A DNA stretch of 64,000 nucleotides, from the NCBI RefSeq assembly GCF_943590815.1, contig NZ_CALSBS010000019.1:34074-98073 (forward strand), given 5' to 3'. Made by a program: the position numbers and the translations under genes. This stretch comes from Pseudocitrobacter vendiensis (GTDB taxonomy: Bacteria > Pseudomonadota > Gammaproteobacteria > Enterobacterales > Enterobacteriaceae). Shown in pieces: positions 50,501 to 62,454 of this stretch. Positions within the stretch are counted from its first letter, which is position 1. Each line of letters opens with the position of its first letter. Below the pieces are notes generated by a model, which did no database searches, was not told where the DNA came from, and saw only the letters and a list, made by a program, of their open reading frames with translations.

Positions 50501-53500
50501 AGGCTATCGGCGGCGATACGCCGGTTTACGTCAGTTGCCTGACGACGGCGAACAAACCGGCCAGCAGCATTACGTTGGATGTGGTTGATAACGCACAGTG
50601 GGCTGCCGGAAATAACGCGGCGAAGCTGAAAAAAGGCGAAACGCTACGGGTTAAGGTAACGGTAAAAGATGCGCAGGGTAATCCGCTCACGGATATGCCA
50701 TTTACACTCAGTCGCGGAGACGGTTATACCCGCACGGGCGAAAAACATATTGCCGGTAGTGGCGATGCGCTGGTGGCCCCGGTGGTGATTAACAGTGGGC
50801 TGGCGGATGAAACGACGTTGAACGACACCGCGGGATTTTATACTGCCATGACCAGTAGCGACGGCAGCAAAATCCTCAATATTACACGCCCGGATACTCA
50901 CGGCACCAAAACGGCGCTGACGGCGACGCTTTACTCTGATGCGACGAAAAAAGACAGCCTGGATACGATCTTTACTGTGGTCACCAGCCCGGATAGTAGC
51001 AAAGCGAAAATGTGGGGCCATATGCCGGAAACCTTAACGGCGGCAGATGGTACCGTTTTTAAACGCCCATTGCTGTTAAAGGAACTGTCAAGTCAGACCG
51101 GGCGAACATCAATATTCGAAGACAATGAAAACTGGGCGCTGTTTACCCAAACCCAGGCGAACTCAACCAGTAGCGGCTGCGGCGCTAGCTATGTTCCCAC
51201 TCAGGCTGGGTTGTTGTCGTTGTTTGATAATCACGCCGGCAATACCATAAAAACCGTCCAGGGCTGGCCGGTTGTAACGCGTTATTTATCCAGCACGCCC
51301 GACAACACTGGCATGGAACAGCGTAACTACAAAGCGGTGGATCTCGGTAATGGCACCAGTGCCATGGTGTCAACGTCGACACTGGATCTACTGACCTGTC
51401 AAACCACGCCGGTCACCACGGTGACCCAGATTCTACTGGAAGCGGCAGATCCTGCGGCTCTGGTTTATGTTGACGATACACTGAGTGTAGTTAAAGCCAA
51501 AAAAGGCGAAGAGTCGGTAGTGCGCGTCACCACGAAAGATGCGCAAGGTAACCCGGTTGGCAATGCGGCGTTTATTCTGAAACGTGCCACCAGCATAAAC
51601 CGGAGGTATACATCAGCGACAGCGAGTGCAGGTGCGCTGACCGTAGCCGATGCCTGGGGAAATACGCGGAGTAATTTTCAGGCAACAACTGAAATGATCT
51701 ATGGCGTGACGGGGGCTGACGGGGCGACAACCTTTACGCTGAAACAGGATAACAGTACCGGGTTAAGAACCGATCTCACGGCATCACTGGATGGCGTCAG
51801 CGGCGTTCAGGCGACCCTCCCGGTGGTCTTTACCGTGGTAACCAGCCCAGATTCTCCTAAAGCGAATTTTTGGGGGCACATGCCTGAAACGGTAACGGCC
51901 TCTGATGGCATGACGTATAAGCGACCATTACTGTTTAAAGAACTTACCAATAACTATGCACGCTATAGCACTTTTGAGAATGGTGAAGATTGGGCAAGAT
52001 TCAGTGTGGTTCAGTCAAATAACACCGATATGGATGGATGCGGTGCAGAGTATATGCCGACACTGGATGGCCTGCAGTCTTTGTACAGTGCCAATAGTGG
52101 TAATGCGATGGGTACAGTGCAGGGATGGCCGGTAGCAACCAGTTATCTCACCAATACACCGAGTGATACGCAATTAAGTAACCGTTATTACAATGTGGTG
52201 CAGCTGAATTCTGGCGCGGTTTCTCAAATCGTGACCACCGTGCTGGTATTACAAACCTGTCGCACAACACCTGCGGCTGTTGCCAGCCAGGTGTCTCTGG
52301 AGCCTGCGGACGCCACGCAATTCGTTAAGGTTGACGATAATCTGAGCGCCATTAAAGTGAAAAAAGGCGATGAGGTTGTTATTCGCGTCACGACCAAAGA
52401 TGCGCAAGGAAACCCGGTGGGTAATACGCCGTTTACACTGAAGCGCAGCAGTTCTTTCAATCGCCAGAATGTATTAGTGACGATGCAGACGGTTTCGGTG
52501 ACACCCGCAGCGGCCAGTACAGTTGATACCAATGCATCGGCCACCGTGTATGGCGTGACCGGGCCAGACGGAACCACCACGATAACACTCCGACAGGATG
52601 CGTCCACCGGACTTAAAACCGACTTTTATGCCCTGTTGAATGATACCGGGGTGTCGTCGAACACCTTGCCAGTGATCTTCACCGTCGTCACCAGCCCGGA
52701 TACACCGCTGGCGGCCAACTGGGGGCATATGGCGGAAACCTTTACCAGCAGCGAAGGCGTCACCTTCAAACGGCCTTTCCTCAAAGCTGAACTTTCTGGT
52801 GGTACGGCGGTTACGACTAATAATGAAGTCTGGTCGCGTCTGACAGCAACGGAGAAAATGGATGCCAGCAAGGCTGGATGTGATGAGAGTTATCAACCGC
52901 TGATGACTGACATGCAGGGGTTGTATGCGGATTACCCTAACAACCAGTTGGGCACGGTGCTCGGCTTGCCGACTTCCGCCGGGTATATGTGGGCCTACGA
53001 CATGATGACGGTTTCTGGCAGCAGCTGGAGCAACCAGGCATATTCGCTCGTTAATGGTCAGATAGTTCAGGCATCGTCCAGTTATACGGCGGTAGTGATG
53101 TGCCTGGTGGAACCGCATACCGTTCCGGCGACGATAGCGATCACTTCAACAGCGCAGGATGTGGCAAAAACGGCCAGCAATGGTGGTCGACCGAGCGCCG
53201 TGGCGAAGAAAGGTGAGACGATTCCGCTGACGGTGACCGTACGTGATAGCGCCGGGAACCCGGTGCCCTACGCCGACTTTACCCTCACGCGTGAAACGAC
53301 GCTGGATCGCTCGAAAGCAACCGTTAACTCAAATGCGGACGATCTTACCGTGAAGTCATTGATACCTGTGAACAGCGACGCTGGGCTGACGGCAAATGGG
53401 TCAAAAGTGCTCAGAACAACGGGCAGTGATGGCACAGCCACCTTTGAAGTGAGTCAGAATGCCACGACCGGTCTGGCGACACCGATAACCGTCACGCTGG

Positions 53501-55653
53501 CGCGCGATACAACCAAAACCGCCACGCTGGATGTTATCTACACGGTGATAACCAGCCCGGACTCACCGAGCGCGAAATTCTGGGGGCACATGCCGGACAC
53601 CTTTACCAGTTCGGCAGGCGTCACCTTCAGACGACCGCTGCTGAAAGCCGAAGCGACTTCAGGGTCATCGATTAGCACTAACGGCAATGGTGAAGTGTGG
53701 TCGTATATGAGCAACTTTCAAAATTTAACATCGACAGATTGTCCGCTGGAGAATCAACCGCGCAGTAATGAATTGTTGGATTTGTATAATGATCATCCCA
53801 ACGGTGCGATAAAGACTGACCTGGGGCTGCCGATATATGCAGGCAAGTGGTGGGCTTATGATATGGTCATGCCGGATTTATATACGTGGCAGTATCAAAC
53901 TGTCAGCCTGAGCGCAGGAGATATCGCGAAGAGCTCGTCAACCAACGCGCTGATGCTTTGCCTGACGAAGCCGCATCCGGCAGGCGTCAGCGTAATGTTG
54001 ACGTCATCCGCAATGGATAACGCCAGAACCCTCAGTAATGGCGGGCGACCCAGCGCGTCAGTGAAAAAAGGTAACCCACTGCCAATTGTGGTGACGGTCA
54101 AAGATCGTGATGGTAACCCGCTGGCGGGAGAGGCCGTGACGCTCAGGCGTGGTTCAGCGATGAGTCGTTCAGGAGCAGGAGTGAACACGACGGCAAATGC
54201 AATGACGTTGACAGAATTGACACCTGTGTCGGCGGAGTTTTCTCTGGCCGCACACGATACGCAATGGCAAGGTTTCACCGGCAGTGATGGTACGGCCACT
54301 TTCAATGTTGAACAGCCTGAGACCATCGGCCTGGCCATTCCATTCACCGCTATACTGGCGCGAGATGTCGCAACTACCAGCGTTCTTGATGCGATCTTTA
54401 CCGTCGTCACCAGCCCGGATTCCGCAATGGCGACCTACTGGGGCCATATGCCAGATACGGTAACGGCGGAAAACGGCGTGGTCTTTGAACGGCCTAAATT
54501 GTTGAAAGAGCTGCCGTCGAGCGCTGGAGTCAGTCAGGTGACGGATAACAATGAAGTGTGGCCGTTGTTTAACGCAACGCAAAGGGTAGACGGCAACCTC
54601 AGCCCATGTGAATCGGCGCGTCGCCCATTGAGCGATGATTTATCATCTCTCTATGCGCGTTATCCGGGGAACACGCTGACGACTCAAATCGGTTGGTCTA
54701 CGAAGTATGCATGGTGGGCACTGGATAACAGGCAGGGGAATGCCCTGGTTGTCAGTCTGAGTAATGGTTTGGAGTCGTCGACGGCGAGTACGGCGTATCA
54801 GGGATGTCTGGTCAATCCTCGCGCGACCGTCTCCAGCGTCACGCTGACATCGACCGCGATGGATGCCATTACTCAGGCGGCGAAGGTAAAAAAAGGTGAA
54901 GCCATGCCCATTGTCGTTACCGTAAAAGACAGCACCGGGAAGCCGGTACCGAATGTCGCGTTCACCTTAAAACGTGGTGATGCCGTGCCGCGTAACAGCG
55001 GGGCGACGTTGTATGGTAATGTTGCGGCGATGGATGATATGACGGTACAACCTGCCAGCGGGACGGTGGTAACGCTGGTTGACAGTGGGAATACGATTGA
55101 CGGTGTGACAGGGGCGGACGGTACGGCAAGTTTTACTGTTCGTCAGGATAATACGCCAGGATATAAAACACCGTTGACGGTGACGCTGACGGATAACGCC
55201 ACAATAACGGCGACGCTGGACACAATTTTCACCGTGCCGACCAGCCCGAATGTCGCCACGGCGTATTTCTGGGGGCATATGGCGGATACCGCCACAGTAA
55301 GTGGCAAGACGTTACATCGCCCGCTATTGAAATCAGAGCTGCCGTCAGGGGCTACAGCGGCAGTGGCGCCAACGGTGAATAATGAAATCTGGGCGCTGGC
55401 ACATGTGATCGATGCTCAAAAATGGGATGTTGCAAAGCAGTGCGGTGACTTTAGTAAAGCACCGAGCTATACCGATTTACAGTCATTACATAGCAGCTTT
55501 AGCGCGCTGGGATGGCCATCATCGATAAGCTTCCCCTATTTCTCTACCGATCGGGCCGGTTCGTTCTATTGTGGCATGGATGAAGGGGCGGGGACACAAA
55601 ACTGCGGTATTCAGGCATCCAGTACTGCGGGGTTTGCGACTTGTTTCCAGTAG
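47566..55653 (+). CDS. ratB: RatB-like giant modular exported protein
   Basis: 2695 residues. Signal peptide about 1-28 (ending FARA). N-terminal domain about 29-205 opens W...[10 protein letters not shown], like the small partner. Nine modules follow: each starts with an Ig-like (Big_1 type) domain (GNPV..F.LKR, GADGTATF) and ends TSPDS..A..WGHM.ET, then a region with GWP and two cysteines. The WGH tryptophans are at 332, 600, 868, 1150, 1436, 1719, 2006, 2292 and 2569. The protein stops two residues after the last cysteine. No barrel or anchor is visible, so surface attachment must use a partner. In Salmonella RatB aids intestinal persistence. Intact frame, no premature stop. Confidence 0.8.
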   Translation: MSVCLKPGKIIMLLGMLAAFMLSDFARAGAEWQTYPDSTGEFNGTVPFADSASVPVYQGSVQLNPAESHDVGFSAKPNEFSVDDDAANLIVANPQDNEGDQFSTPPALRWENQTPPTVSLVWADAATPDVPLNPQPIANRSFCAQGLAGRSLVAWPQIDAQQTLPMLYLLTSTGYPYAGTVALVDQKVTLNIAPAQGDLISVSASGYNETIAAAKTTVGDTITLTVTTKDCQGNVAGNIPFIIKRKDAENRQGAVNNSAPVVLDSTELTTTDTEYHGTSDANGTATITVSQPNGPGVKTPLVVSISGFAQTSETAVIFTVLTSPDVAQATMWGHMAETVEAHGYTFSRPKLAAEVSNESATVVDHNETWSTFTWSGADSHCTVLPGMRHFGALATVIPTSVQTVLGWPMQGDYYWSSLAGTTGQHHAADVSNRGETQKPDSTPFLVSCVDKPAPDVEPKIVLTPENYDDTAQAMKAKVGEDASMRLTITDNKNNDQPLAYYYFSLHLDDGVNRKNQTDPAWEAHPVQITGGSNLQQVDAHTYEGMTDVNGQASLTLSQPDGAGVKTHITAKMRSNFTATDAKDVIFTVITSPDSDKARMWGHMRGIVESGSLFKRPVLADETEHELGSVRENNEDWALFDQDTSMQAECGVGHIPRQSSLEGLFTAHPGNAIGTEYGWPTAQQSYLSAAEQTTHSSVNLGNGSVDSYSGFKRNYLSCSGNEMVANVEVSTDHDITLGSKAQAKVGDTIVMTVRTINALNHTPVPFTAFTITKGMGYNRAGQVSGFDDPSSGAITMNGTQYGTSQPSMVYTGTTDAQGVATVEIEQPQGVGLRTVLSITPVNSHLPNAINYNVIFTTPTSPDVSGAQMWGHMDETITVDSLTFTRPKLAAEITSPDGTLTEKNEVWARVSQASTAITSKGGCGANMLPRRSQLSALYDANNGNAVQTTHGWPTQRQPYWSSSPADVTPHYYTIALDNGAQAIGGDTPVYVSCLTTANKPASSITLDVVDNAQWAAGNNAAKLKKGETLRVKVTVKDAQGNPLTDMPFTLSRGDGYTRTGEKHIAGSGDALVAPVVINSGLADETTLNDTAGFYTAMTSSDGSKILNITRPDTHGTKTALTATLYSDATKKDSLDTIFTVVTSPDSSKAKMWGHMPETLTAADGTVFKRPLLLKELSSQTGRTSIFEDNENWALFTQTQANSTSSGCGASYVPTQAGLLSLFDNHAGNTIKTVQGWPVVTRYLSSTPDNTGMEQRNYKAVDLGNGTSAMVSTSTLDLLTCQTTPVTTVTQILLEAADPAALVYVDDTLSVVKAKKGEESVVRVTTKDAQGNPVGNAAFILKRATSINRRYTSATASAGALTVADAWGNTRSNFQATTEMIYGVTGADGATTFTLKQDNSTGLRTDLTASLDGVSGVQATLPVVFTVVTSPDSPKANFWGHMPETVTASDGMTYKRPLLFKELTNNYARYSTFENGEDWARFSVVQSNNTDMDGCGAEYMPTLDGLQSLYSANSGNAMGTVQGWPVATSYLTNTPSDTQLSNRYYNVVQLNSGAVSQIVTTVLVLQTCRTTPAAVASQVSLEPADATQFVKVDDNLSAIKVKKGDEVVIRVTTKDAQGNPVGNTPFTLKRSSSFNRQNVLVTMQTVSVTPAAASTVDTNASATVYGVTGPDGTTTITLRQDASTGLKTDFYALLNDTGVSSNTLPVIFTVVTSPDTPLAANWGHMAETFTSSEGVTFKRPFLKAELSGGTAVTTNNEVWSRLTATEKMDASKAGCDESYQPLMTDMQGLYADYPNNQLGTVLGLPTSAGYMWAYDMMTVSGSSWSNQAYSLVNGQIVQASSSYTAVVMCLVEPHTVPATIAITSTAQDVAKTASNGGRPSAVAKKGETIPLTVTVRDSAGNPVPYADFTLTRETTLDRSKATVNSNADDLTVKSLIPVNSDAGLTANGSKVLRTTGSDGTATFEVSQNATTGLATPITVTLARDTTKTATLDVIYTVITSPDSPSAKFWGHMPDTFTSSAGVTFRRPLLKAEATSGSSISTNGNGEVWSYMSNFQNLTSTDCPLENQPRSNELLDLYNDHPNGAIKTDLGLPIYAGKWWAYDMVMPDLYTWQYQTVSLSAGDIAKSSSTNALMLCLTKPHPAGVSVMLTSSAMDNARTLSNGGRPSASVKKGNPLPIVVTVKDRDGNPLAGEAVTLRRGSAMSRSGAGVNTTANAMTLTELTPVSAEFSLAAHDTQWQGFTGSDGTATFNVEQPETIGLAIPFTAILARDVATTSVLDAIFTVVTSPDSAMATYWGHMPDTVTAENGVVFERPKLLKELPSSAGVSQVTDNNEVWPLFNATQRVDGNLSPCESARRPLSDDLSSLYARYPGNTLTTQIGWSTKYAWWALDNRQGNALVVSLSNGLESSTASTAYQGCLVNPRATVSSVTLTSTAMDAITQAAKVKKGEAMPIVVTVKDSTGKPVPNVAFTLKRGDAVPRNSGATLYGNVAAMDDMTVQPASGTVVTLVDSGNTIDGVTGADGTASFTVRQDNTPGYKTPLTVTLTDNATITATLDTIFTVPTSPNVATAYFWGHMADTATVSGKTLHRPLLKSELPSGATAAVAPTVNNEIWALAHVIDAQKWDVAKQCGDFSKAPSYTDLQSLHSSFSALGWPSSISFPYFSTDRAGSFYCGMDEGAGTQNCGIQASSTAGFATCFQ

Positions 55654-55700
55654 TCTTATCGGGTCTGTAAATGGGGGAAAGTCTGGTACGCAATGCGTCA

Positions 55701-57098
<1,398 letters not shown>

Positions 57099-57180
57099 TT
57101 ATTCAATCGATAGTAACGTGTTGACCGGGGAGCGCAAGCATTATTTGCAAAAAAAGGTGGATGCAACCGATTACGCTCTG

Positions 57181-57186
57181 TATAAT
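57181..57186 (+). promoter_or_regulatory. -10 hexamer of the guaBA promoter (candidate)
   Basis: TATAAT lies 44 bases before the guaB start; no good -35 is seen at 17-base spacing. guaBA is known to be controlled by PurR, DnaA and growth rate; a poor PurR-like sequence is seen near 57132 but I do not rely on it. Confidence 0.4.
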
Positions 57187-57229
57187 GCCACGGCAATATT
57201 TATTAACCACTCTGGTCGAGATATTGCCC

Positions 57230-58696
57230 ATGCTACGTATCGCTAAAGAAGCTCTGACGTTTGACGACGTCCTCCTTGTTCCCGCTCATTCCACCGTTCT
57301 GCCGAATACTGCTGACCTCAGCACCCAACTGACGAAAACCATTCGCCTGAACATTCCTATGCTCTCTGCGGCAATGGATACCGTGACTGAAGCACGCCTG
57401 GCTATCGCGCTGGCGCAGGAAGGCGGCATCGGCTTTATCCATAAAAACATGTCTATCGAGCGCCAGGCTGAAGAAGTGAAGCGCGTGAAGAAACATGAAT
57501 CCGGTATCGTCACCGACCCGCAGACTGTTCTGCCAACCACGACGCTTCGCGAAGTGAAAGAACTGACCGAGCGTAACGGTTTCGCAGGCTACCCGGTTGT
57601 CACCGAAGATTATGAGCTGGTGGGTATCATTACCGGTCGTGACGTGCGTTTCGTCACTGACCTCAGCCAGCCGGTTAGCGTATATATGACGCCGAAAGAG
57701 CGTCTGGTTACCGTGCGTGAAGGCGAAACCCGCGAAGTGGTTCTGGCCAAAATGCACGAAAAACGCGTTGAAAAAGCGCTGGTTGTTGACGACAGCTTCC
57801 ATCTGCGCGGCATGATCACCGTTAAAGATTTCCAGAAAGCAGAACGTAAACCGAACGCCTGTAAAGATGAGCATGGCCGTCTGCGCGTAGGTGCTGCGGT
57901 AGGCGCGGGTGCGGGCAACGAAGAGCGTGTTGATGCGCTGGTTGCCGCGGGCGTTGACGTCCTGCTGATTGACTCCTCACATGGTCACTCCGAAGGCGTT
58001 CTGCAACGTATTCGTGAAACCCGTGCGAAATATCCTGATCTGCAAATTATTGGCGGTAACGTCGCAACGGGCGCAGGCGCTCGTGCGCTGGCAGAAGCCG
58101 GTTGCAGCGCGGTTAAAGTGGGTATTGGTCCGGGCTCTATCTGTACTACCCGTATCGTAACCGGTGTCGGTGTTCCGCAGATCACTGCTGTTTCCGACGC
58201 GGTTGAAGCGCTGGAAGGGATGGGCATTCCGGTTATCGCCGACGGCGGTATCCGTTTCTCCGGTGATATCGCGAAAGCCATCGCTGCTGGTGCAAGCGCG
58301 GTAATGGTGGGTTCCATGCTGGCCGGTACTGAAGAATCTCCGGGTGAAATTGAACTCTACCAAGGCCGTTCTTACAAGTCTTACCGTGGCATGGGTTCCC
58401 TGGGCGCGATGTCCAAAGGTTCCTCTGACCGTTACTTCCAGAGTGATAACGCCGCCGACAAACTGGTGCCGGAAGGTATCGAAGGCCGCGTCGCTTACAA
58501 AGGTCGCCTGAAAGAGATCATTCACCAGCAGATGGGCGGCCTGCGCTCCTGTATGGGTCTGACCGGTTGTGGTACGATTGACCTCCTGCGTACTAAAGCT
58601 GAATTCGTACGCATCAGCGGTGCGGGCATTCAGGAAAGCCACGTTCACGACGTGACCATCACCAAAGAATCCCCGAACTACCGTCTGGGTTCCTGA
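57230..58696 (+). CDS. guaB: IMP dehydrogenase
   Basis: 488 residues from [10 protein letters not shown]; 23 upstream in-frame codons cross the promoter and are rejected. TIM barrel interrupted by two CBS domains (about 93-205). Catalytic Cys305 in [16 protein letters not shown]+ and flap residues in [16 protein letters not shown]. It converts IMP to XMP, the committed step to GMP. First gene of guaBA. Confidence 0.97.
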   Translation: MLRIAKEALTFDDVLLVPAHSTVLPNTADLSTQLTKTIRLNIPMLSAAMDTVTEARLAIALAQEGGIGFIHKNMSIERQAEEVKRVKKHESGIVTDPQTVLPTTTLREVKELTERNGFAGYPVVTEDYELVGIITGRDVRFVTDLSQPVSVYMTPKERLVTVREGETREVVLAKMHEKRVEKALVVDDSFHLRGMITVKDFQKAERKPNACKDEHGRLRVGAAVGAGAGNEERVDALVAAGVDVLLIDSSHGHSEGVLQRIRETRAKYPDLQIIGGNVATGAGARALAEAGCSAVKVGIGPGSICTTRIVTGVGVPQITAVSDAVEALEGMGIPVIADGGIRFSGDIAKAIAAGASAVMVGSMLAGTEESPGEIELYQGRSYKSYRGMGSLGAMSKGSSDRYFQSDNAADKLVPEGIEGRVAYKGRLKEIIHQQMGGLRSCMGLTGCGTIDLLRTKAEFVRISGAGIQESHVHDVTITKESPNYRLGS

Positions 58697-58702
58697 TTTT
58701 CT

Positions 58703-58725
58703 TCGCCCGACTCCGCGTCGGGCGA
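58703..58725 (+). other. Intercistronic hairpin between guaB and guaA
   Basis: TCGCCCGAC-TCCGC-GTCGGGCGA, 9 perfect pairs, followed by TTTATTT. It may lower guaA expression or protect the guaB message. Confidence 0.7.
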
Positions 58726-58765
58726 TTTATTTACCCTGTTTCACTTGCCTCGGAACAATCGTCAA

Positions 58766-60343
58766 ATGACAGACAATATTCATAAGCATCGCATTCTTAT
58801 TCTCGATTTCGGTTCTCAGTACACCCAACTGGTTGCACGTCGCGTACGTGAGCTGGGCGTTTACTGCGAACTGTGGGCGTGGGATGTTACTGAAGCACAA
58901 ATCCGTGAGTTTAATCCAAGCGGCATCATCCTTTCCGGTGGCCCGGAAAGCACCACTGAAGAAAACAGCCCGCGCGCGCCGCAGTATGTCTTTGAAGCAG
59001 GCGTACCGGTATTTGGCGTGTGCTATGGCATGCAAACCATGGCCATGCAGCTTGGCGGCCACGTGGAAGGCTCTTCTGAGCGTGAATTCGGCTACGCACA
59101 GGTTGAAGTCCTGACCGACAGCGCGCTGGTTCGCGGTATCGAAGATTCCCTGACGCCGGAAGGCAAACCGCTGCTGGACGTCTGGATGAGCCACGGCGAC
59201 AAAGTCACTGCAATCCCGTCCGATTTCGTTACCGTTGCCAGCACCGAAACCTGCCCGTTCGCGATTATGGCGAACGAAGAAAAACGCTTCTATGGCGTGC
59301 AGTTCCACCCGGAAGTGACCCATACCCGTCAGGGCATGCGCATGCTGGAACGTTTTGTACTGGATATCTGCCAGTGTGAAGCGCTGTGGACGCCGGCGAA
59401 AATTATCGACGACGCTGTAGCTCGTATTCGTGAACAGGTTGGCGACGATAAAGTGATCCTCGGCCTCTCTGGTGGCGTGGATTCCTCCGTGACTGCAATG
59501 CTGCTGCACCGCGCAATCGGCAAAAACCTGACCTGCGTATTCGTCGACAACGGCCTGCTGCGTCTGAATGAAGCTCAGCAAGTCATGGACATGTTTGGCG
59601 ATCACTTCGGTCTGAACATTGTTCACGTAGAAGGTGAAAAACGCTTCCTCGATGCGCTGGCGGGTGAAAACGACCCGGAAGCGAAACGTAAAATCATTGG
59701 TCGTGTTTTTGTTGAAGTATTCGACGAAGAAGCGCTGAAGCTGGAAGATGTGAAATGGCTGGCACAGGGCACTATCTATCCGGACGTTATTGAATCTGCG
59801 GCTTCCGCTACCGGTAAAGCGCACGTCATCAAATCTCACCACAACGTGGGCGGCCTGCCGAAAGAGATGAAGATGGGCCTGGTTGAACCGCTGCGTGAGC
59901 TGTTCAAAGATGAAGTGCGTAAAATTGGTCTGGAACTTGGCCTGCCGTACGACATGCTCTACCGTCACCCGTTCCCGGGGCCAGGCCTCGGCGTTCGCGT
60001 GCTGGGCGAAGTGAAGAAAGAGTACTGCGACCTGCTGCGTCGCGCTGATGCCATCTTCATCGAAGAGCTGCACAAAGCTGACCTGTACAACAAAGTGAGC
60101 CAGGCGTTCACCGTGTTCCTGCCGGTGCGTTCCGTTGGCGTAATGGGCGATGGCCGTAAGTACGATTGGGTTGTTTCCCTCCGAGCCGTCGAAACTATCG
60201 ACTTTATGACCGCACACTGGGCACACCTGCCGTACGATTTCCTGGGCCGTGTCTCTAACCGCATTATCAATGAAGTGAACGGTATTTCCCGCGTGGTGTA
60301 TGACATCAGCGGTAAACCACCAGCAACGATTGAGTGGGAGTGA
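58766..60343 (+). CDS. guaA: GMP synthase (glutamine-hydrolysing)
   Basis: 525 residues from [10 protein letters not shown]; seven extra upstream codons are rejected. Glutaminase domain with Cys86 in GVCYGMQ and His/Glu in FHPEVTH; ATP pyrophosphatase motif SGGVDSS; dimerisation domain ending KPPATIEWE. It turns XMP into GMP. The C-terminal sequence is the normal one although an integrase follows directly; the last codons are the known insertion target of GIsul2-type elements, which restore the gene end. Confidence 0.97.
   Translation: MTDNIHKHRILILDFGSQYTQLVARRVRELGVYCELWAWDVTEAQIREFNPSGIILSGGPESTTEENSPRAPQYVFEAGVPVFGVCYGMQTMAMQLGGHVEGSSEREFGYAQVEVLTDSALVRGIEDSLTPEGKPLLDVWMSHGDKVTAIPSDFVTVASTETCPFAIMANEEKRFYGVQFHPEVTHTRQGMRMLERFVLDICQCEALWTPAKIIDDAVARIREQVGDDKVILGLSGGVDSSVTAMLLHRAIGKNLTCVFVDNGLLRLNEAQQVMDMFGDHFGLNIVHVEGEKRFLDALAGENDPEAKRKIIGRVFVEVFDEEALKLEDVKWLAQGTIYPDVIESAASATGKAHVIKSHHNVGGLPKEMKMGLVEPLRELFKDEVRKIGLELGLPYDMLYRHPFPGPGLGVRVLGEVKKEYCDLLRRADAIFIEELHKADLYNKVSQAFTVFLPVRSVGVMGDGRKYDWVVSLRAVETIDFMTAHWAHLPYDFLGRVSNRIINEVNGISRVVYDISGKPPATIEWE
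60320..60343. other. Putative left attachment site at the guaA 3' end
   Basis: The last codons of guaA next to an integrase gene define the probable attL. The matching attR repeat would be at the far end of the element, outside the window, so the core length cannot be set here. Confidence 0.5.
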
Positions 60344-60390
60344 TCCCGCGTCCGGCACAGACTGGCACCAAGAAGCATTAAAACACCCCT

Positions 60391-60416
60391 AAGCCCGCGT
60401 AATTGCGGGCTTTTTT
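60391..60416 (+). terminator. Terminator after guaA
   Basis: AAGCCCGC-GTAATT-GCGGGCTTTTTT, an 8-pair stem and six T residues, 47 bases past the guaA stop. If the element ends at the guaA stop, this terminator belongs to the element and replaces the native one. Confidence 0.9.
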
Positions 60417-60519
60417 CGTTCTTGGCGTAGCACTGTCTGGCAAATTTTCGCATCGCCAAGCACACCGTTTCTATGGCATGGTAGATGGTACGATTTGAAC
60501 CTGATGCCATGTTCGGCAC

Positions 60520-60560
60520 TCGATACCATGCCGCCTCTGATGGGGTGTTCATGGTATCGA
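60520..60560. promoter_or_regulatory. Inverted repeat upstream of the integrase gene
   Basis: TCGATACCATG (60520-60530) and CATGGTATCGA (60550-60560) are perfect 11-base inverted repeats, 19 bases apart. Related pieces (GGCATGGTAGATGGTACGAT) lie just before. The position between attL and int suits an integrase arm site or an operator for int. Confidence 0.6.
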
Positions 60561-60651
60561 ATTTAGGTAACGCATTGTCCTTAAAGAAGTTTTTTGAGGA
60601 TTTGTGGGGCTTTTTGAGCATGGTATTTTTGAGAGGAAACCCAACCCGACC

Positions 60652-61860
60652 ATGCTGACTGATACCAAGCTGCGCAACCTCAAGCCAAAGGACAAGCTCT
60701 ACAAAGTGAATGACCGTGACGGCCTCTACGTGGCCATCACCCCTGCGGGTTCGATTTCGTTCCGCTACAACTACTCGATCCACGGCAGGCAAGAGACCAT
60801 CACCTTCGGCCGCTATGGTGTCGGAGGGATCACGCTAGCGGAAGCTCGCGAACGGCTGGGCGAAGCCAAGAAGATGATCGCCGCAGGGAAATCTCCAGCC
60901 AAGGAGAAAGCGCGGGACAAAGCCCGCATCAAGGATGCTGAGACATTCGGCGCGTGGGCCGAGAAGTGGTTGCGCGGCTATCAAATGGCAGATTCCACCC
61001 GCGACATGCGCCGTGGAACATACGAGCGAGAGCTAAAGCCGAAATTCAGCAACAGGAAACTGATAGAAATTACCCACGAGGACTTGCGGGCGCTGACTGA
61101 TGCCATCGTGGAACAAGGCAGGCCATCAACGGCCGTGCTTTGCCGCGAAATTATGATGCAGGTCTTCCGCTGGGCTATCGAACGCGGACAGAAGGTTGAG
61201 AACCCGGCCGATTTGGTGCGCCCGTCAACTATCGCCAAGTTTGAGCCGCGAGATCGAGCACTGACGCCCGAGGAAATTGGCTTGATGTACCAGTACATGG
61301 AGCGTATCGGCACCACACCTTCAATTCGAGCGGCTGCCAAGCTGCTGTTGCTAACGATGGTTCGCAAAAGCGAACTGACCAACGCAACGTGGAACGAAAT
61401 CAATTTCACCGACGCGCTCTGGACAATCCCCAAGGAGCGGATGAAGCGCCGCAATCCCCATTTGGTGTTCCTGTCGAGGCAGGCGCTGGATATTTTCATC
61501 GCGCTGAAGACCTTCGCCGGCGGTTCGGAATACATTCTGCCATCACGTTATGACTCAGACTTGCCGATGAGCAGCGCAACGCTCAATCAGGTGCTTACCC
61601 TTACCTATCGGCTGGCCCAGAAGGAAGGGCAGTCACTTGGCAAGTTTGGACCGCACGACTTGCGGCGCACAGCCAGCACGCTGTTGCATGAGGCGGGCTA
61701 TAACACCGACTGGATCGAGAAGTGCCTTGCGCACGAACAGAAGGGCGTTCGTGCCATCTACAACAAGGCCGAGTACCGCGATCAGCGCCGGGCGATGCTC
61801 CAAGATTGGGCCGACATGATCGACGAGTGGACAATCAGGAAGACCCGCCTCAAGGACTGA
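60652..61860 (+). CDS. int: Tyrosine recombinase (integrase), P4-type
   Basis: 402 residues from MLTDTKLRNLKP, the usual start of this family; the open frame goes 16 codons further up to a GTG that I reject. N-terminal DUF4102 domain (about 1-85), SAM-like core-binding domain (95-195), catalytic domain with Arg238 (TMVRKSEL), His335 and Arg338 (HDLRR), His361 (LAHEQ) and nucleophile Tyr370 (AIYNKAEY). All key residues are present, so the enzyme should be active. Codon use (more CTG/GCC/AAG) differs somewhat from guaA. It inserts the element at the guaA end. Confidence 0.93.
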   Translation: MLTDTKLRNLKPKDKLYKVNDRDGLYVAITPAGSISFRYNYSIHGRQETITFGRYGVGGITLAEARERLGEAKKMIAAGKSPAKEKARDKARIKDAETFGAWAEKWLRGYQMADSTRDMRRGTYERELKPKFSNRKLIEITHEDLRALTDAIVEQGRPSTAVLCREIMMQVFRWAIERGQKVENPADLVRPSTIAKFEPRDRALTPEEIGLMYQYMERIGTTPSIRAAAKLLLLTMVRKSELTNATWNEINFTDALWTIPKERMKRRNPHLVFLSRQALDIFIALKTFAGGSEYILPSRYDSDLPMSSATLNQVLTLTYRLAQKEGQSLGKFGPHDLRRTASTLLHEAGYNTDWIEKCLAHEQKGVRAIYNKAEYRDQRRAMLQDWADMIDEWTIRKTRLKD

Positions 61861-61895
61861 TTCGGAGCCTAGAGACCTGCATTCTGTAGCGAAAT

Positions 61896-61919
61896 GCCCA
61901 CTTCGGTGGGCTTTTTTTT
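61896..61919 (+). terminator. Terminator after int
   Basis: GCCCAC-TTCG-GTGGGC followed by eight T residues, 35 bases past the int stop. Confidence 0.92.
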
Positions 61920-61932
61920 GTCCGAAAAACGA

Positions 61933-62092
61933 TGAATTTCCGGACGCGATAAATTGGGTTTAAGTGCCTATTGCAAACCTAATTAAAACAGCGGTTTGCG
62001 TTATCAAGATTGTCCGTCAAACGTTGAATTTACGGAAACTAAGCTATTGATTTAATTGAAAAATATGATCGTAGATGCTGGAATTTTCCGGA
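61933..62092. repeat. Repeated GAATTTNCGGA motif before the AlpA-like gene
   Basis: TGAATTTCCGGA at 61933-61944, TGAATTTACGGA at 62025-62036, and GGAATTTTCCGGAATT at 62080-62095, in an AT-rich gap of 283 bases with no other gene. They may be binding sites for the AlpA-like protein. Confidence 0.45.
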
Positions 62093-62143
62093 ATTGTGTA
62101 GCAATAATTAAACCTCGGATGATGACAAAACGAGGTATTCGGT

Positions 62144-62374
62144 GTGGAAAAAGAATTAAGGAGAGCAAGTAAAGTTCTCATTAGCAAAAAGCAGCTGCTG
62201 GAGATGATTCCGCTGTGCGAGCGCACGATCTACAACTTTGAAAAGCAGGGGAAATTTCCTCAGCGCATTGCGCTCAGTAGCCGCAAGGTCGTGTGGGATT
62301 TGGCGGAGGTCGAGGCATGGATTGATGCGTGCAAACATTCCAGCCCGGCCCCTCGTCCCGGAATGGGGGCCTGA
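62144..62374 (+). CDS. alpA: AlpA-family regulator / excisionase-like protein
   Basis: 76 residues, GTG start with GAGG 8 bases ahead. A MerR-like winged HTH: ISKKQLLEMIPLCERTIYNFEKQ followed by FPQRIALSSRKVVWDLAEVEAWI, the standard AlpA pattern. Such proteins switch on or assist excision in P4-like and GIsul2-type elements. It sits between int and repA, as in GIsul2. Confidence 0.85.
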   Translation: MEKELRRASKVLISKKQLLEMIPLCERTIYNFEKQGKFPQRIALSSRKVVWDLAEVEAWIDACKHSSPAPRPGMGA

Positions 62375-62454
62375 ATTGTGGCGGCCAACTTGCAGGCGAC
62401 ATTTACGAGTAGACCGCTTGTACTGGGCTTAATACAGCTCCGGTTGGGCCGTGC

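Noticed and set aside
57131..57148. PurR operator for guaBA (GCGCAAGCATTATTTGC)
   Set aside because: Only about 9 of 16 positions agree with the consensus; too weak to annotate.
58727..60358. A 543-codon minus-strand frame covering guaA
   Set aside because: Mirror of guaA codon use; low-complexity His/Phe-rich translation with no recognisable domain.
60604..60651. Longer integrase start at a GTG
   Set aside because: The family start MLTDTKLRNLKP lies at 60652; the extra 16 residues match nothing expected of the family.
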